Of a DNA stretch of 62,694 nucleotides, positions 35,162 to 42,552 are shown in pieces. The DNA comes from CAZSMC01 sp964607755 (GTDB lineage Bacteria; Zhuqueibacterota; Zhuqueibacteria; Residuimicrobiales; Krinioviventaceae). Numbering within the stretch: the first letter of the stretch is position 1; each line of letters starts with the position of its first letter. The translations under genes were made by a program, and so were the position numbers. The stretch covers positions 1-62,694 of the forward strand of contig CAZSMC010000024.1 in NCBI GenBank assembly GCA_964607755.1, in the 5' to 3' direction. The notes below the pieces were generated by a model that worked only from the letters and a program-made list of their open reading frames with translations, was not told where the DNA came from and did not search any database.

Positions 35162-35308
35162 TGTTTTCCTTCCTATTTTGAAAAGTAACCATTGGCTTTT
35201 GTTTGTCTTTTCCATCCAAACCCGCTATCGGCTTATCGCTTTAAGTGAATACATTTTTTTTAAATCTATTATTTCTGCCGGTTTTCCAAACTTTTGCAGC
35301 AATTAAGT

Positions 35309-35740
35309 TTATACACATGTTAACATCCTTTTATAGTCTACAATTTTTACAATAATTTCAATAATCGCACCATCCTTAATAAAATATCCTTTTACGATAG
35401 GCACATTGGCATCCTGCAATGAGAGAATGACATGGATGACATCAGGCGTAAGCGCCAGTCGAATATCTTCTTCCGACGGTCTGGGCGGTGTGTTGGGATG
35501 GCTGTGATATATAGCTAACATCTTAAGATTTGCCGCCCGTATATCTTTAGCTACCCTGAATTGTTCTTCCGGCGCCATCATAAAATGGTCGCTGCTCTGG
35601 TCGGTGTTTGTCATCTTATAAAGCTTTTCCACAAGTTCATCTCTGCCGGCTAAAATCCCACACGCTTCAACGGGCGCTTCAAACCTGGCTTGGTGAAGCA
35701 TTTGCTTGTAAATTTCATTTGGAATCTTTAAAATAGTCAT
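35309..35740 (-). CDS. JAMM/MPN-family metalloprotease (Mec+/HcyD type)
   Basis: 143 residues from the ATG at 35,740, one base after the upstream stop codon. Complete JAMM zinc-protease signature: Glu25 (VEACG), then H79-S-H81-P-x6-Ser89-x2-Asp92 in AIYHSHPNTPPRPSEED. Small bacterial JAMM proteins of this type, such as Mec+ and HcyD, cut sulfur carriers or carrier adducts after a diglycine. The neighbour is a carrier-E1 fusion with an internal triple glycine, the obvious candidate substrate. Confidence 0.9.
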   Translation of the reverse strand: MTILKIPNEIYKQMLHQARFEAPVEACGILAGRDELVEKLYKMTNTDQSSDHFMMAPEEQFRVAKDIRAANLKMLAIYHSHPNTPPRPSEEDIRLALTPDVIHVILSLQDANVPIVKGYFIKDGAIIEIIVKIVDYKRMLTCV

Positions 35741-35741
35741 T

Positions 35742-36794
35742 TCAATATTCTTCCAAATCACATACCTGCTGTTCTTCATCTTTAAGTTCGGTTATTTCTG
35801 GGTTTTCACCGCACAAATGACAATTCGAATTACGGCTCAATTTCACCGCACGGAAGTTCATTTCAAGGGCATCGTAAGTCAGCAAAGTATCTGTCAACAG
35901 CTTTCCAAGACCGAGCAGATGTTTAATTGCTTCAGTTGCCTGTAAAGTTCCTATAACACCTGACAATACGCCCAATACTCCCACTTGCGAACATGATGGA
36001 ATTGCACCGGCAGGTGGCGGCGTATTAAATATACAGCGATAACAGGCGGACTCACCCGGCAGCACCGTTATTAGTTGACCTTGAAATTTCAGGATTCCTG
36101 CGTGTGAAAATGGTTTCTTATCAAAATAACAGGCGTCATTGATAAGAAATTTGGTTCGGAAATTATCTGTGCCGTCAATTACAAAATCATAACCGCTAAT
36201 AATTTCTCTTATATTGTCAGCCATTGCTAACTTTTGATAAGTCTTAACCGTCACATCGGGATTTATTGCATGTATTTTATCGCGTGCGGATTTGACTTTC
36301 TCGACACCTAAATCACAGGTGTGATGAATTATCTGTCTTTGAAGATTGGTAAGATCCACCTTGTCGCCATCGATAATGCCGATTGTTCCCACGCCAGCGG
36401 CGGCTAAATACATTGTCGCGGGAGAGCCTAAACCACCTGCACCAACTATCAATACCTTTGATGATAGGAGCTTTTCCTGGCCAGCACCACCAATCTCTTC
36501 CAGTATTATGTGCCGGCTGTATCTCTCGATTCGCTGTTCAGTTAAGGTCTTCCGTTTTGCAGAAAAATTGTAAAATGGAGTTTCAGCGACATTACCTCCT
36601 CCCATAAAATACAGAAATTCTACTTTGTCGCCTTCATTCAATGATGTGTTCTCAAACTCGGACCTTTTCAAAATCCGCCCATTAAGTTCAACCGATACCA
36701 TCTCAGGCATCTTCACATCTTGGGCAGTCAAAAGGCCGCTTACAGTCAAACCCTCTTCTAAATTTCTCTCTTTTCCATTTACAATGAGTTTCAT
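35742..36794 (-). CDS. ThiS-like sulfur carrier fused to E1 adenylyltransferase
   Basis: 350 residues from the ATG at 36,794. Residues 1-67 are a beta-grasp ThiS/MoaD domain beginning MKLIVNGKERNL and ending in GGG at 65-67; a ~15-residue linker joins it to a ThiF/MoeB/HcyF-like E1 domain. The E1 has the ATP loop VGAGGLGSPATMYLA, the catalytic Cys in IPSCSQVGVLG and two CxxC zinc ligand pairs (CYRC, CHLC). Normally carrier and E1 are separate proteins and the carrier needs a free C-terminal Gly-Gly for adenylation and thiocarboxylation. Here that end is internal, which implies cleavage, probably by the adjacent JAMM protease. Spacing of 10 bp to metY. Confidence 0.92.
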   Translation of the reverse strand: MKLIVNGKERNLEEGLTVSGLLTAQDVKMPEMVSVELNGRILKRSEFENTSLNEGDKVEFLYFMGGGNVAETPFYNFSAKRKTLTEQRIERYSRHIILEEIGGAGQEKLLSSKVLIVGAGGLGSPATMYLAAAGVGTIGIIDGDKVDLTNLQRQIIHHTCDLGVEKVKSARDKIHAINPDVTVKTYQKLAMADNIREIISGYDFVIDGTDNFRTKFLINDACYFDKKPFSHAGILKFQGQLITVLPGESACYRCIFNTPPPAGAIPSCSQVGVLGVLSGVIGTLQATEAIKHLLGLGKLLTDTLLTYDALEMNFRAVKLSRNSNCHLCGENPEITELKDEEQQVCDLEEY

Positions 36795-36804
36795 TTGTTT
36801 ATCC

Positions 36805-38043
36805 TCAAGAAATCTTCTCAAACGCCTGCTCGAAATCTGCTTTTATATCTTCGAAATCCTCTATCCCGACTGAAACCCTAACCATCTCCTCAGGAACTCC
36901 CATACCTTCTTTCTGCTCGGAGGAGAACTCATGAAATATCGTGGAAGCCGGGTGTATCACTACGGTTTTTGCATCACCAAGGTTTGCCAAATTCTTGGCA
37001 AGCTTCAACGAATCGATAAATTTAAAGGCTCTTTCTTTAGTGCCCAGTCCAAATGTTAACAGCCCTCCACCCCGACCGTTAAATAATTCCTGCACTCTGT
37101 TATAAAACCGCCTGCCGACAAGTCCCGGATAGTTTACCCAGGATATTTCCGACAGGTTTTGGAGATATTGTGCCAGCTTGTGAGCGTTATCACAGTGTTT
37201 GTCCATCCTCGCTGAAAGTGTTTCCAGACCCTGCAGCATCAAAAAAGAATTCATTGGGGCAGGACAACCGCCGAGATCACGGTAAATCTGATTCCTCAGA
37301 TGTGAGAGGAAAGCCAATTGGCCGAATCTCTCTGAAAGCTTTTTGATATCCTCAAAAATCCCTGTTCTCCAATCATAGTTTCCCGTATCTATTATCGCCC
37401 CGCCAATTGCGGTACCGTGACCATTAATAAACTTCGATGTCGAATGAATCACTATATCAGCTCCGAATTTGCCTGGTCTAAAAAGAACCGGTGTAGTGAG
37501 CGTATTGTCAACTACAAAGGGTATATTCGCCTTGCGAGCAATTTCAGCAATAGCCGGTATATCAGGAACGTCTATTCGAGGATTGCCGATAGTTTCAACA
37601 AAAATCAGTTTTGTATTACAGTTTATTGCCTTGGCAAAATTTTTCGTATCAGCCACATCGACCAGAACAGTTTCCACACCGAACCGTCCTAATGTATTTT
37701 CAAACAAAGATACCGTTCCGCCGAATATACCTGCCGCAGCAATAATTCGGTCTCCGGTCATAACTAAACCCATTGCAACCGAAGCTATAGCAGCCATCCC
37801 GCTGGATGTGGCAATGCAGCCGATTCCATCTTCAAATTGCGCCAGTCTTGCCTCAAGAGCAGTAGTAGTCGGATTTGCTATGCGCGTATAGATATATCCG
37901 GGAGTTTTACCATCGAAAACATCAGCCAACTCCTGTGCACGTACGTAGGCATAGGATACAGTCTGATAAATTGGCACAGCAGTAGCGCCGGTTGCCGTGT
38001 CTTTTGAAAAACCACTATGTATTGCTGCTGTATTTGGCTTCAT
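36805..38043 (-). CDS. metY: O-acetylhomoserine sulfhydrylase (MetY type)
   Basis: 412 residues, Cys/Met-metabolism PLP family. PLP lysine is Lys204 in HSTSKFINGHG; the signature YIYTRIANPTTTALE and the C-terminal VRVSVGIEDFEDI are typical of O-acetylhomoserine aminocarboxypropyltransferases rather than of shorter cystathionine synthases/lyases. It would make homocysteine from O-acetylhomoserine. In Wolinella succinogenes a MetY uses a thiocarboxylated carrier (HcyS) made by HcyF and processed by HcyD; this neighbourhood has equivalents of all these parts. 14 bp downstream of cysH. Confidence 0.9.
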   Translation of the reverse strand: MKPNTAAIHSGFSKDTATGATAVPIYQTVSYAYVRAQELADVFDGKTPGYIYTRIANPTTTALEARLAQFEDGIGCIATSSGMAAIASVAMGLVMTGDRIIAAAGIFGGTVSLFENTLGRFGVETVLVDVADTKNFAKAINCNTKLIFVETIGNPRIDVPDIPAIAEIARKANIPFVVDNTLTTPVLFRPGKFGADIVIHSTSKFINGHGTAIGGAIIDTGNYDWRTGIFEDIKKLSERFGQLAFLSHLRNQIYRDLGGCPAPMNSFLMLQGLETLSARMDKHCDNAHKLAQYLQNLSEISWVNYPGLVGRRFYNRVQELFNGRGGGLLTFGLGTKERAFKFIDSLKLAKNLANLGDAKTVVIHPASTIFHEFSSEQKEGMGVPEEMVRVSVGIEDFEDIKADFEQAFEKIS

Positions 38044-38057
38044 TGCTTGTGCTTCCG

Positions 38058-38777
38058 TTATATCTGATAGTCAAGTAATGGTTTTGTGTGGATACCGCAC
38101 TCGCCTCCGCACTTGCTTGTTCCGATCCATCTTCCCGCACGTTCGTCTGCTCCTTGAGCTATTTTAGTGCACGGTGCACAGCCGAGCGATCTGTATCCCT
38201 TGCCGTACAAAGGATTAACATTCACCTTGTGCAAAGCCAGGTATTCCCAAACCTCTCGTTCATACCAGATAAGGATCGGATTAATTTTAACCAAACCCTT
38301 ATCCAGTTCTTCGATTTCTTTGTAATCGGTGCGTGTTCGTCCCTCGGTGCAACGAAGCCCCGTAATCCAACATCTTACACCCATTTCTTTGATAGCCTGC
38401 CGGGTGGGTTTGACCTTAAGAATTTCGCAGCATCTGTCAGGATCAGTCTCATAGAGCTTGTCCGGGATTTCTTCGTCGTTACTATAAACTTTCAGCTCCG
38501 GGAAACGGGCGACTTCTTCTGCCATAAACTGCTTGGTCTCATCCGGTTTAAACCTCGTAGTAACGATGAATCCGCGAATCTTCGGACTCACCTTTTTGGC
38601 CAGGTGCCAGATAACACTCGAATCCTTGCCAAGACTGTTAGCGATAACAAGGCGGTCTCCGTACTCGCGGTAAGCCTTGTCAATCAAATCCAGGGACCGC
38701 TGGACTTTTTTTGCAAAGTTCAGCTTCTCTACAAGCTCTGGAACATTTTTTTCGATCTGTTCAGTCAACATAACCAT
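38058..38777 (-). CDS. cysH: APS/PAPS reductase
   Basis: 239 residues from the ATG at 38,777 (GGAG four bases upstream); the longest frame begins at an unlikely TTG. PP-loop SLGKDS (48-53) binds the adenylyl sulfate. Cys116-Cys117, Cys200 and Cys203 are in the arrangement that binds a [4Fe-4S] cluster in APS-type reductases, and the catalytic cysteine is in ECGIH (226-230). So it probably reduces APS (adenosine 5'-phosphosulfate) to sulfite, the step feeding the sulfite reductase 3 kb downstream. No sulfate adenylyltransferase is in the window. Confidence 0.92.
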   Translation of the reverse strand: MVMLTEQIEKNVPELVEKLNFAKKVQRSLDLIDKAYREYGDRLVIANSLGKDSSVIWHLAKKVSPKIRGFIVTTRFKPDETKQFMAEEVARFPELKVYSNDEEIPDKLYETDPDRCCEILKVKPTRQAIKEMGVRCWITGLRCTEGRTRTDYKEIEELDKGLVKINPILIWYEREVWEYLALHKVNVNPLYGKGYRSLGCAPCTKIAQGADERAGRWIGTSKCGGECGIHTKPLLDYQI

Positions 38778-38938
38778 AAATCTCCATGTAACTGACAATA
38801 ATATAAATTTCCAAAAATCCCAATTTGTGCTGCTGGCTCAAGTCTCTGTGTCAGTACCCAAGCAACTGCAAAAGTGGCCACTGTACCGCCTGCACGCCAG
38901 GTAATCGTCTTTACTAGGCTCCTGTAATGTGATTCCAT
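38765..38938 (-). CDS. Small DUF2061 membrane protein, shortened
   Basis: 57 residues beginning MESHYRSLVKTITWRAGGTV, which matches the start of DUF2061 proteins, short membrane proteins often encoded beside sulfate-assimilation genes. One hydrophobic segment (ATFAVAWVLT) is clear. The usual second half, ending in YYLHERLW, is represented by a degenerate LYYCQLHGDLW after what looks like a ~6-residue deletion, so the gene may be decaying. It overlaps the cysH start by 13 nt. Ribosome-binding site weak (GGACG). Confidence 0.6.
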   Translation of the reverse strand: MESHYRSLVKTITWRAGGTVATFAVAWVLTQRLEPAAQIGIFGNLYYCQLHGDLWLC

Positions 38939-39023
38939 CGTAACAACGTCCAGTATAGTAGTGTTCCTATGGTTTTAGTAGGTTTTATAAGAAAAAATAT
39001 AATTCATAAAACTTTAGGTTGAC

Positions 39024-39458
39024 TCAAATATGGTAGTTCAACGCACATTGATGTTTTTTCATCCTTTCAACTTCTACAAGGTCAGCGATGCTTATACTTT
39101 CGCAAATATCTCCAACTGCATTATTTACCTCTTGCCAAAGTGTTGCGAATGCTTCATTTCCTCTGGATGCGTCATCTTCATTGCTTTGCACAAATAAGAT
39201 AGGTCCCTCGATGTATTCAATAATTTCTCGCACTGTCAGGTTCTGTGGGTTACTTGCCAAGATATAACCACCTTCGTTTCCACGCCTTGACTCAACAAAA
39301 CCGCCATGTTTGAGTTCATTGAGAATGATTTCCATAAAACGTGGCGATATTCGCTGATCTTCAGCGATTTCATATGTCCTTATCGGCTCATCCTGATCTC
39401 GCCAGGCGAGCTCGAAAACAGCTTTTAAAGCATATTGGCATTTCTTTGATAGTCTCAT
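39024..39458 (-). CDS. Rrf2-family regulator without cluster-binding cysteines
   Basis: 144 residues. N-terminal winged helix (MRLSKKCQYALKAVFELAW, QRISPRFMEIILNELKHGGFVESRRGNEGGYIL) is typical of Rrf2. The effector region (LFVQSNEDDASRGNEAF) lacks the three cysteines that bind an iron-sulfur cluster in IscR/NsrR, so it probably senses another signal, as CymR does in Firmicutes through a CysK complex. It is transcribed toward the sulfur cluster, 86 bp upstream of the DUF2061 gene, and divergently from a second Rrf2 gene. Likely regulator of the cluster (inference). Confidence 0.9.
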   Translation of the reverse strand: MRLSKKCQYALKAVFELAWRDQDEPIRTYEIAEDQRISPRFMEIILNELKHGGFVESRRGNEGGYILASNPQNLTVREIIEYIEGPILFVQSNEDDASRGNEAFATLWQEVNNAVGDICESISIADLVEVERMKKHQCALNYHI

Positions 39459-39502
39459 CTATCTCTCTATTATATTTATATCATCATTTTCATCGGAATA
39501 CT

Positions 39503-39531
39503 AATATAACTATAACATTTTAATTTGTCAA
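39503..39531 (-). promoter_or_regulatory. Sigma70-type promoter for the Rrf2 gene
   Basis: On the minus strand TTGACA, a 17-bp spacer and TATATT precede the Rrf2 start by about 45 bp. Near-consensus spacing and boxes. The 198-bp divergent region 39,459-39,656 is A/T-rich and presumably holds operators for both Rrf2 regulators; I could not define one. Confidence 0.65.
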
Positions 39532-39656
39532 CAATTTTTTTTCGAAAATTTTTAAATTCTGCGACAGATCCCAATTATTTGTATTTTTTTAGTAATATGG
39601 CTTGAAAAATTCGTATATTAACTATCTTGTACCATTGGTTTATTAGGAATATTTAT

Positions 39657-40091
39657 ATGAAACTTTCGACTCGAACCAGATACGGCGTGCGGGCAATACT
39701 GGAACTCGCTAGAAACTATGGCAATGGTCCGTTGCAGCTCAAGGCTATCGCTGAGCATCAGGAGATTTCTGTCAAATATCTCGAACAACTTATGGCAGTA
39801 CTCAAATCGGCGGGAATTGTCAGAAGTGTAAGAGGGCCGAGCGGCGGATACGTTCTTGCCAAAAATCCCAACGAAATTAGGATCAGCGATTGCTTTACTT
39901 GTCTAGAAGGACCTGTTATTACCACAGAGTGTGTTAGCGATAGTCGTTTTTGCTCGCGGTCGGCTGATTGCATTGCTAAAGGACTATGGACCGACGTTCA
40001 AAATACGGTTATGGAACTCTTGCATTCAACAACGTTGCAGAGTCTTATTGACAGAGCAGAGGAAAGCAAAACTTTGGATTATAATATATAA
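39657..40091 (+). CDS. Rrf2-family regulator with IscR-type cysteines
   Basis: 144 residues from the ATG at 39,657. Winged-helix N terminus (MKLSTRTRYGVRAILELARN, EISVKYLEQLMAVLKSAGIV, PSGGYVL). Cys92, Cys99 and Cys105 match in number and nearly in spacing the C92/C98/C104 ligands of IscR, so an iron-sulfur cluster is likely and could report Fe-S status, oxidants or nitric oxide. Divergent to the other Rrf2 gene; the two may act together on the sulfur cluster, which includes the Fe-S enzymes CysH and sulfite reductase. Confidence 0.9.
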   Translation: MKLSTRTRYGVRAILELARNYGNGPLQLKAIAEHQEISVKYLEQLMAVLKSAGIVRSVRGPSGGYVLAKNPNEIRISDCFTCLEGPVITTECVSDSRFCSRSADCIAKGLWTDVQNTVMELLHSTTLQSLIDRAEESKTLDYNI

Positions 40092-40117
40092 GGACGGAGA
40101 GCACATATTGAGGGATA

Positions 40118-40231
40118 ATGACACAAAAACTATTCGACAAAATACAGAGAAAAGCCCAGCGTAATACTTTGATTCTTACATCCAATTACCAGCCGAGGCA
40201 TCTCTTCGGTGAATCTCGCCTCTTATTATAA
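40118..40231 (+). CDS. Possible 37-residue ORF after Rrf2
   Basis: A 38-codon frame starting MTQKLFDKIQRKAQ, 26 nt after the Rrf2 stop, with GAGGGATA just before the ATG. No family recognised. It ends 22 bp before the MITE-like element, so it might be a real small gene cotranscribed with the regulator, or the 5' remnant of a disrupted one. Short length keeps the confidence low. Confidence 0.25.
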   Translation: MTQKLFDKIQRKAQRNTLILTSNYQPRHLFGESRLLL

Positions 40232-40249
40232 CTTATGTTTAACTTACAT

Positions 40250-40473
40250 TTATTAAAGCCTGTTTCAATCGACCACTTTCCTGATATGGAATCTAATGAC
40301 AAATTTCAATTTCAAAGTGATTTCATAGAGAATCAAATTGAAAATATGCTAAATTAAAGTTGAATTACTATAAATCCAAACACTTTAAACTATACCGGCA
40401 GAATGATCCTTTTAGATCATAAATAACAAATTAACAAACATATAGGGTACACAACTGAAACAGGCTTTATTAT
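40250..40473. mobile_element. MITE-like element, 216 bp, with 14-bp inverted ends
   Basis: TAAAGCCTGTTTCA at 40,254-40,267 is repeated as its exact reverse complement at 40,456-40,469; similarity extends to 16 of 18 bases. Both ends are flanked by TTAT (40,250-40,253 and 40,470-40,473), consistent with a 4-bp target duplication. The 188 bp inside are A/T-rich with no gene. It looks like a non-autonomous miniature transposable element moved by a transposase encoded elsewhere. The gap around it, 40,092-40,575, otherwise contains only the possible small ORF and the endonuclease V promoter region. Confidence 0.65.
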
Positions 40474-40575
40474 CTGTAATATTATTATTTTTTCTATTTC
40501 GTTCCTGTTTATCAAGCTTTATTTTTACAAATAATTTGCATAGTTTTAGATTTGTTGTATGAGAGGAATTTAGCT

Positions 40576-41103
40576 ATGCAAGATCGATCAACAAAATCAA
40601 TGATAGCCGCTCTTGATGTGTACTACAATGAGCACACAGCCACAGCAGCCGCAGTGATTTTTCAATCATGGGCAGATGAATCTCCTGCCGATCTTATCGT
40701 CGAGCAGTGCACTCGTTTTGACTCTTATCAACCTGGTTATTTTTATAAACGCGAATTGCCTTGCTTGTTGAACGTCCTCAAGGTCACACCGTACCGGATT
40801 TCGACTGTGATAATCGACGGTTACGTCTGGCTCAAAGCCCCGGTTCATGCAGGACTTGGTGCGCACCTGTATAGCGCCATGGACAAGCAGATAGCCGTGA
40901 TCGGTGTGGCAAAAACGTTTTTAGAACAATCGGAGCATGTGATTTCAATAACCCGCGGCCACAGTCTGCGACCGCTTTTCATCTCATCCGCTGGTATGGA
41001 AACCAGACGCGCCGCTGAATGCATCCGATCGATGCATGGAAAATATCGCATACCTGCACTGTTAAAAATGGCAGATCAGCTTTCCCGACAAAAAATCCTA
41101 TAA
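40576..41103 (+). CDS. nfi: Endonuclease V-like protein (short)
   Basis: 175 residues from the ATG at 40,576 (RBS AGAGGA). Deoxyinosine-specific repair endonuclease family: AALDVYY carries the first catalytic Asp, YKRELPCLLNVL the substrate-strand wedge region and IDGYVWLKAPVHAGLGAHL the second acidic residue and conserved loop. About 40-50 residues shorter than E. coli Nfi, and the third acidic position is not obvious, so activity is uncertain. Followed after 22 bp by a DMT transporter. Confidence 0.82.
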   Translation: MQDRSTKSMIAALDVYYNEHTATAAAVIFQSWADESPADLIVEQCTRFDSYQPGYFYKRELPCLLNVLKVTPYRISTVIIDGYVWLKAPVHAGLGAHLYSAMDKQIAVIGVAKTFLEQSEHVISITRGHSLRPLFISSAGMETRRAAECIRSMHGKYRIPALLKMADQLSRQKIL

Positions 41104-41125
41104 TTTCTTTCAGAAAAAAAGAAAC

Positions 41126-42037
41126 ATGAATCTGAAAACTCTGAAATCCGATGCTCTTCTTTTAGTAACAGCGGCGATTTGGGGATTGGCTTTTGTGGCG
41201 CAACGCGTGGGAATGGATTACATTGGCCCGTTTCTGTACAATGGTGTCCGGTTTACTCTCGGTTCATTAGCGCTTTTGCCTTTTGCGTTGCAACCCACTA
41301 ATATAACAGCTTTACGCAAAAACTTAAAAACTGTCCTCGTTGGAGGACTCGTGGCAGGAGTGACGCTTTTTCTGGGCTCGTCATTTCAGCAAGTCGGGCT
41401 GGTGTACACCACAGCCGGACACGCCGGCTTTATCACCGGACTCTATGTGTTGCTGGTGCCGCTCATCGGTGTTTTTCTCAAGCAAAAGATATTTTTACAC
41501 AACTGGCTCGGAACTGCCCTGGCTATCATTGGCCTTTTTTTGCTGACCGTGCGGCCGCCGTTTACCATTAACAAAGGAGATTTGTTCGTGTTAGCCAGTC
41601 CCATATTTTACGCGCTGCACGTGCATATTATCGGCTGGCTAACCATGCGAGTCAATGCCGGCCCTCTCGCTTTTATTCAATACGCGACCTGCTCTGTGCT
41701 TAGCATGTTCATCGCGCTCGGTTTCGAACCTGTTCATCTTTCTGCCCTTGTTCAGGCTACTGTGCCGATTCTTTACGGCGGCTTGATGTCAGTGGGCGTG
41801 GCGTACAGTTTACAAATTGTCGCACAGCGTTTTGCTCCGCCGTCTCACGCAGCCATTTTGCTGAGCATGGAATCGGTTTTTGCGGTTTTGGGAGGACTGT
41901 GGATTATTAACGAGACATTGTCAGCCAAAGGTGTGGCTGGATGTACTTTGATGTTCCTCGGCATGATTGTCTCGCAGATAGGCCGGGGTGTGCTGGAAAA
42001 AAAGCTGCTCTCTATGGACCGGATTCGGGATCATTAA
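41126..42037 (+). CDS. EamA/DMT-superfamily transporter
   Basis: 303 residues with about ten hydrophobic segments in two EamA repeats. ALLLVTAAIWGLAFVAQRVGMDYIGPFL opens the first repeat; GLMSVGVAYSLQIVAQRFAPPSHAAILLSMESVFAVLGG is the strongly conserved segment of the second. Inner-membrane exporter/importer of small metabolites such as amino acids; substrate not predictable. Probably cotranscribed with the endonuclease V gene. The following 155 bp hold a 6-bp hairpin without T run. Confidence 0.92.
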   Translation: MNLKTLKSDALLLVTAAIWGLAFVAQRVGMDYIGPFLYNGVRFTLGSLALLPFALQPTNITALRKNLKTVLVGGLVAGVTLFLGSSFQQVGLVYTTAGHAGFITGLYVLLVPLIGVFLKQKIFLHNWLGTALAIIGLFLLTVRPPFTINKGDLFVLASPIFYALHVHIIGWLTMRVNAGPLAFIQYATCSVLSMFIALGFEPVHLSALVQATVPILYGGLMSVGVAYSLQIVAQRFAPPSHAAILLSMESVFAVLGGLWIINETLSAKGVAGCTLMFLGMIVSQIGRGVLEKKLLSMDRIRDH

Positions 42038-42192
42038 AAATCATAGTCCCTCATCCATCGCTCCGCCAGTATCTGGCGAAATGGCTCTTAAAATGCTTGT
42101 ATTCTGAATCTGAGCTTTTCCCTGGAGCAAGTTTTCCGTCACGCGGCTGGATCGTATTCATAGAAATCTTTTGAATTCTATTTTTAATACGA

Positions 42193-42552
42193 TCATTGAG
42201 ATGTATTGTCGGTATCCCCTTTTAGAATTGGCTTTATTTTCTCCATCAAAGATGGTAAGTTATCGTTTATGGTCTTCCATATGATTTGATAATCAGTATC
42301 AAAATAAACGTGTATCAATCGATTACGCATCCCGATTATTTTTTGCCATGGGATGTCCGGATTTTTATTTCGAAATTCGACAGAAATTTTTGAGGCTGCT
42401 TCACCGATTATTTCTAATGACCGGATGACAGCTCTTACAGTTTTGCCATCTTTTACAAATTCCGCAAATGAAATATTTTGCAAATAAGCACATGCTTCAT
42501 TCGCTTCAAAAATATGCTCCAGACGGATTTTATCTTCAGGCAGCATATTCAA
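42193..42552 (-). CDS. hepT: HepT-type toxin (DUF86 HEPN RNase)
   Basis: 119 residues (an ATG two codons in is equally possible). All-helical HEPN nuclease. The catalytic motif R-x4-H-x-Y is present as RNRLIHVY (Arg76, His81, Tyr83); the tyrosine is the residue AMPylated by MntA in characterised systems. Overlaps the mntA gene by 17 nt, the standard toxin-antitoxin arrangement. Confidence 0.92.
   Translation of the reverse strand: MNMLPEDKIRLEHIFEANEACAYLQNISFAEFVKDGKTVRAVIRSLEIIGEAASKISVEFRNKNPDIPWQKIIGMRNRLIHVYFDTDYQIIWKTINDNLPSLMEKIKPILKGDTDNTSQ

Noticed and set aside
38088..38795. 235-codon plus-strand open frame across cysH
   Set aside because: Complementary-strand artefact of the cysH codon pattern; cysH has all its catalytic motifs in the other frame.
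38939..39023. SAM or T-box riboswitch before the sulfur cluster
   Set aside because: The short A/T-rich leader lacks the conserved core sequences of these RNAs; protein (Rrf2) control is more likely.
42064..42078. Palindrome CGCCAG-TAT-CTGGCG as terminator of the EamA gene
   Set aside because: Only 6 bp with a 3-nt loop and no T run; could equally be an operator or chance.
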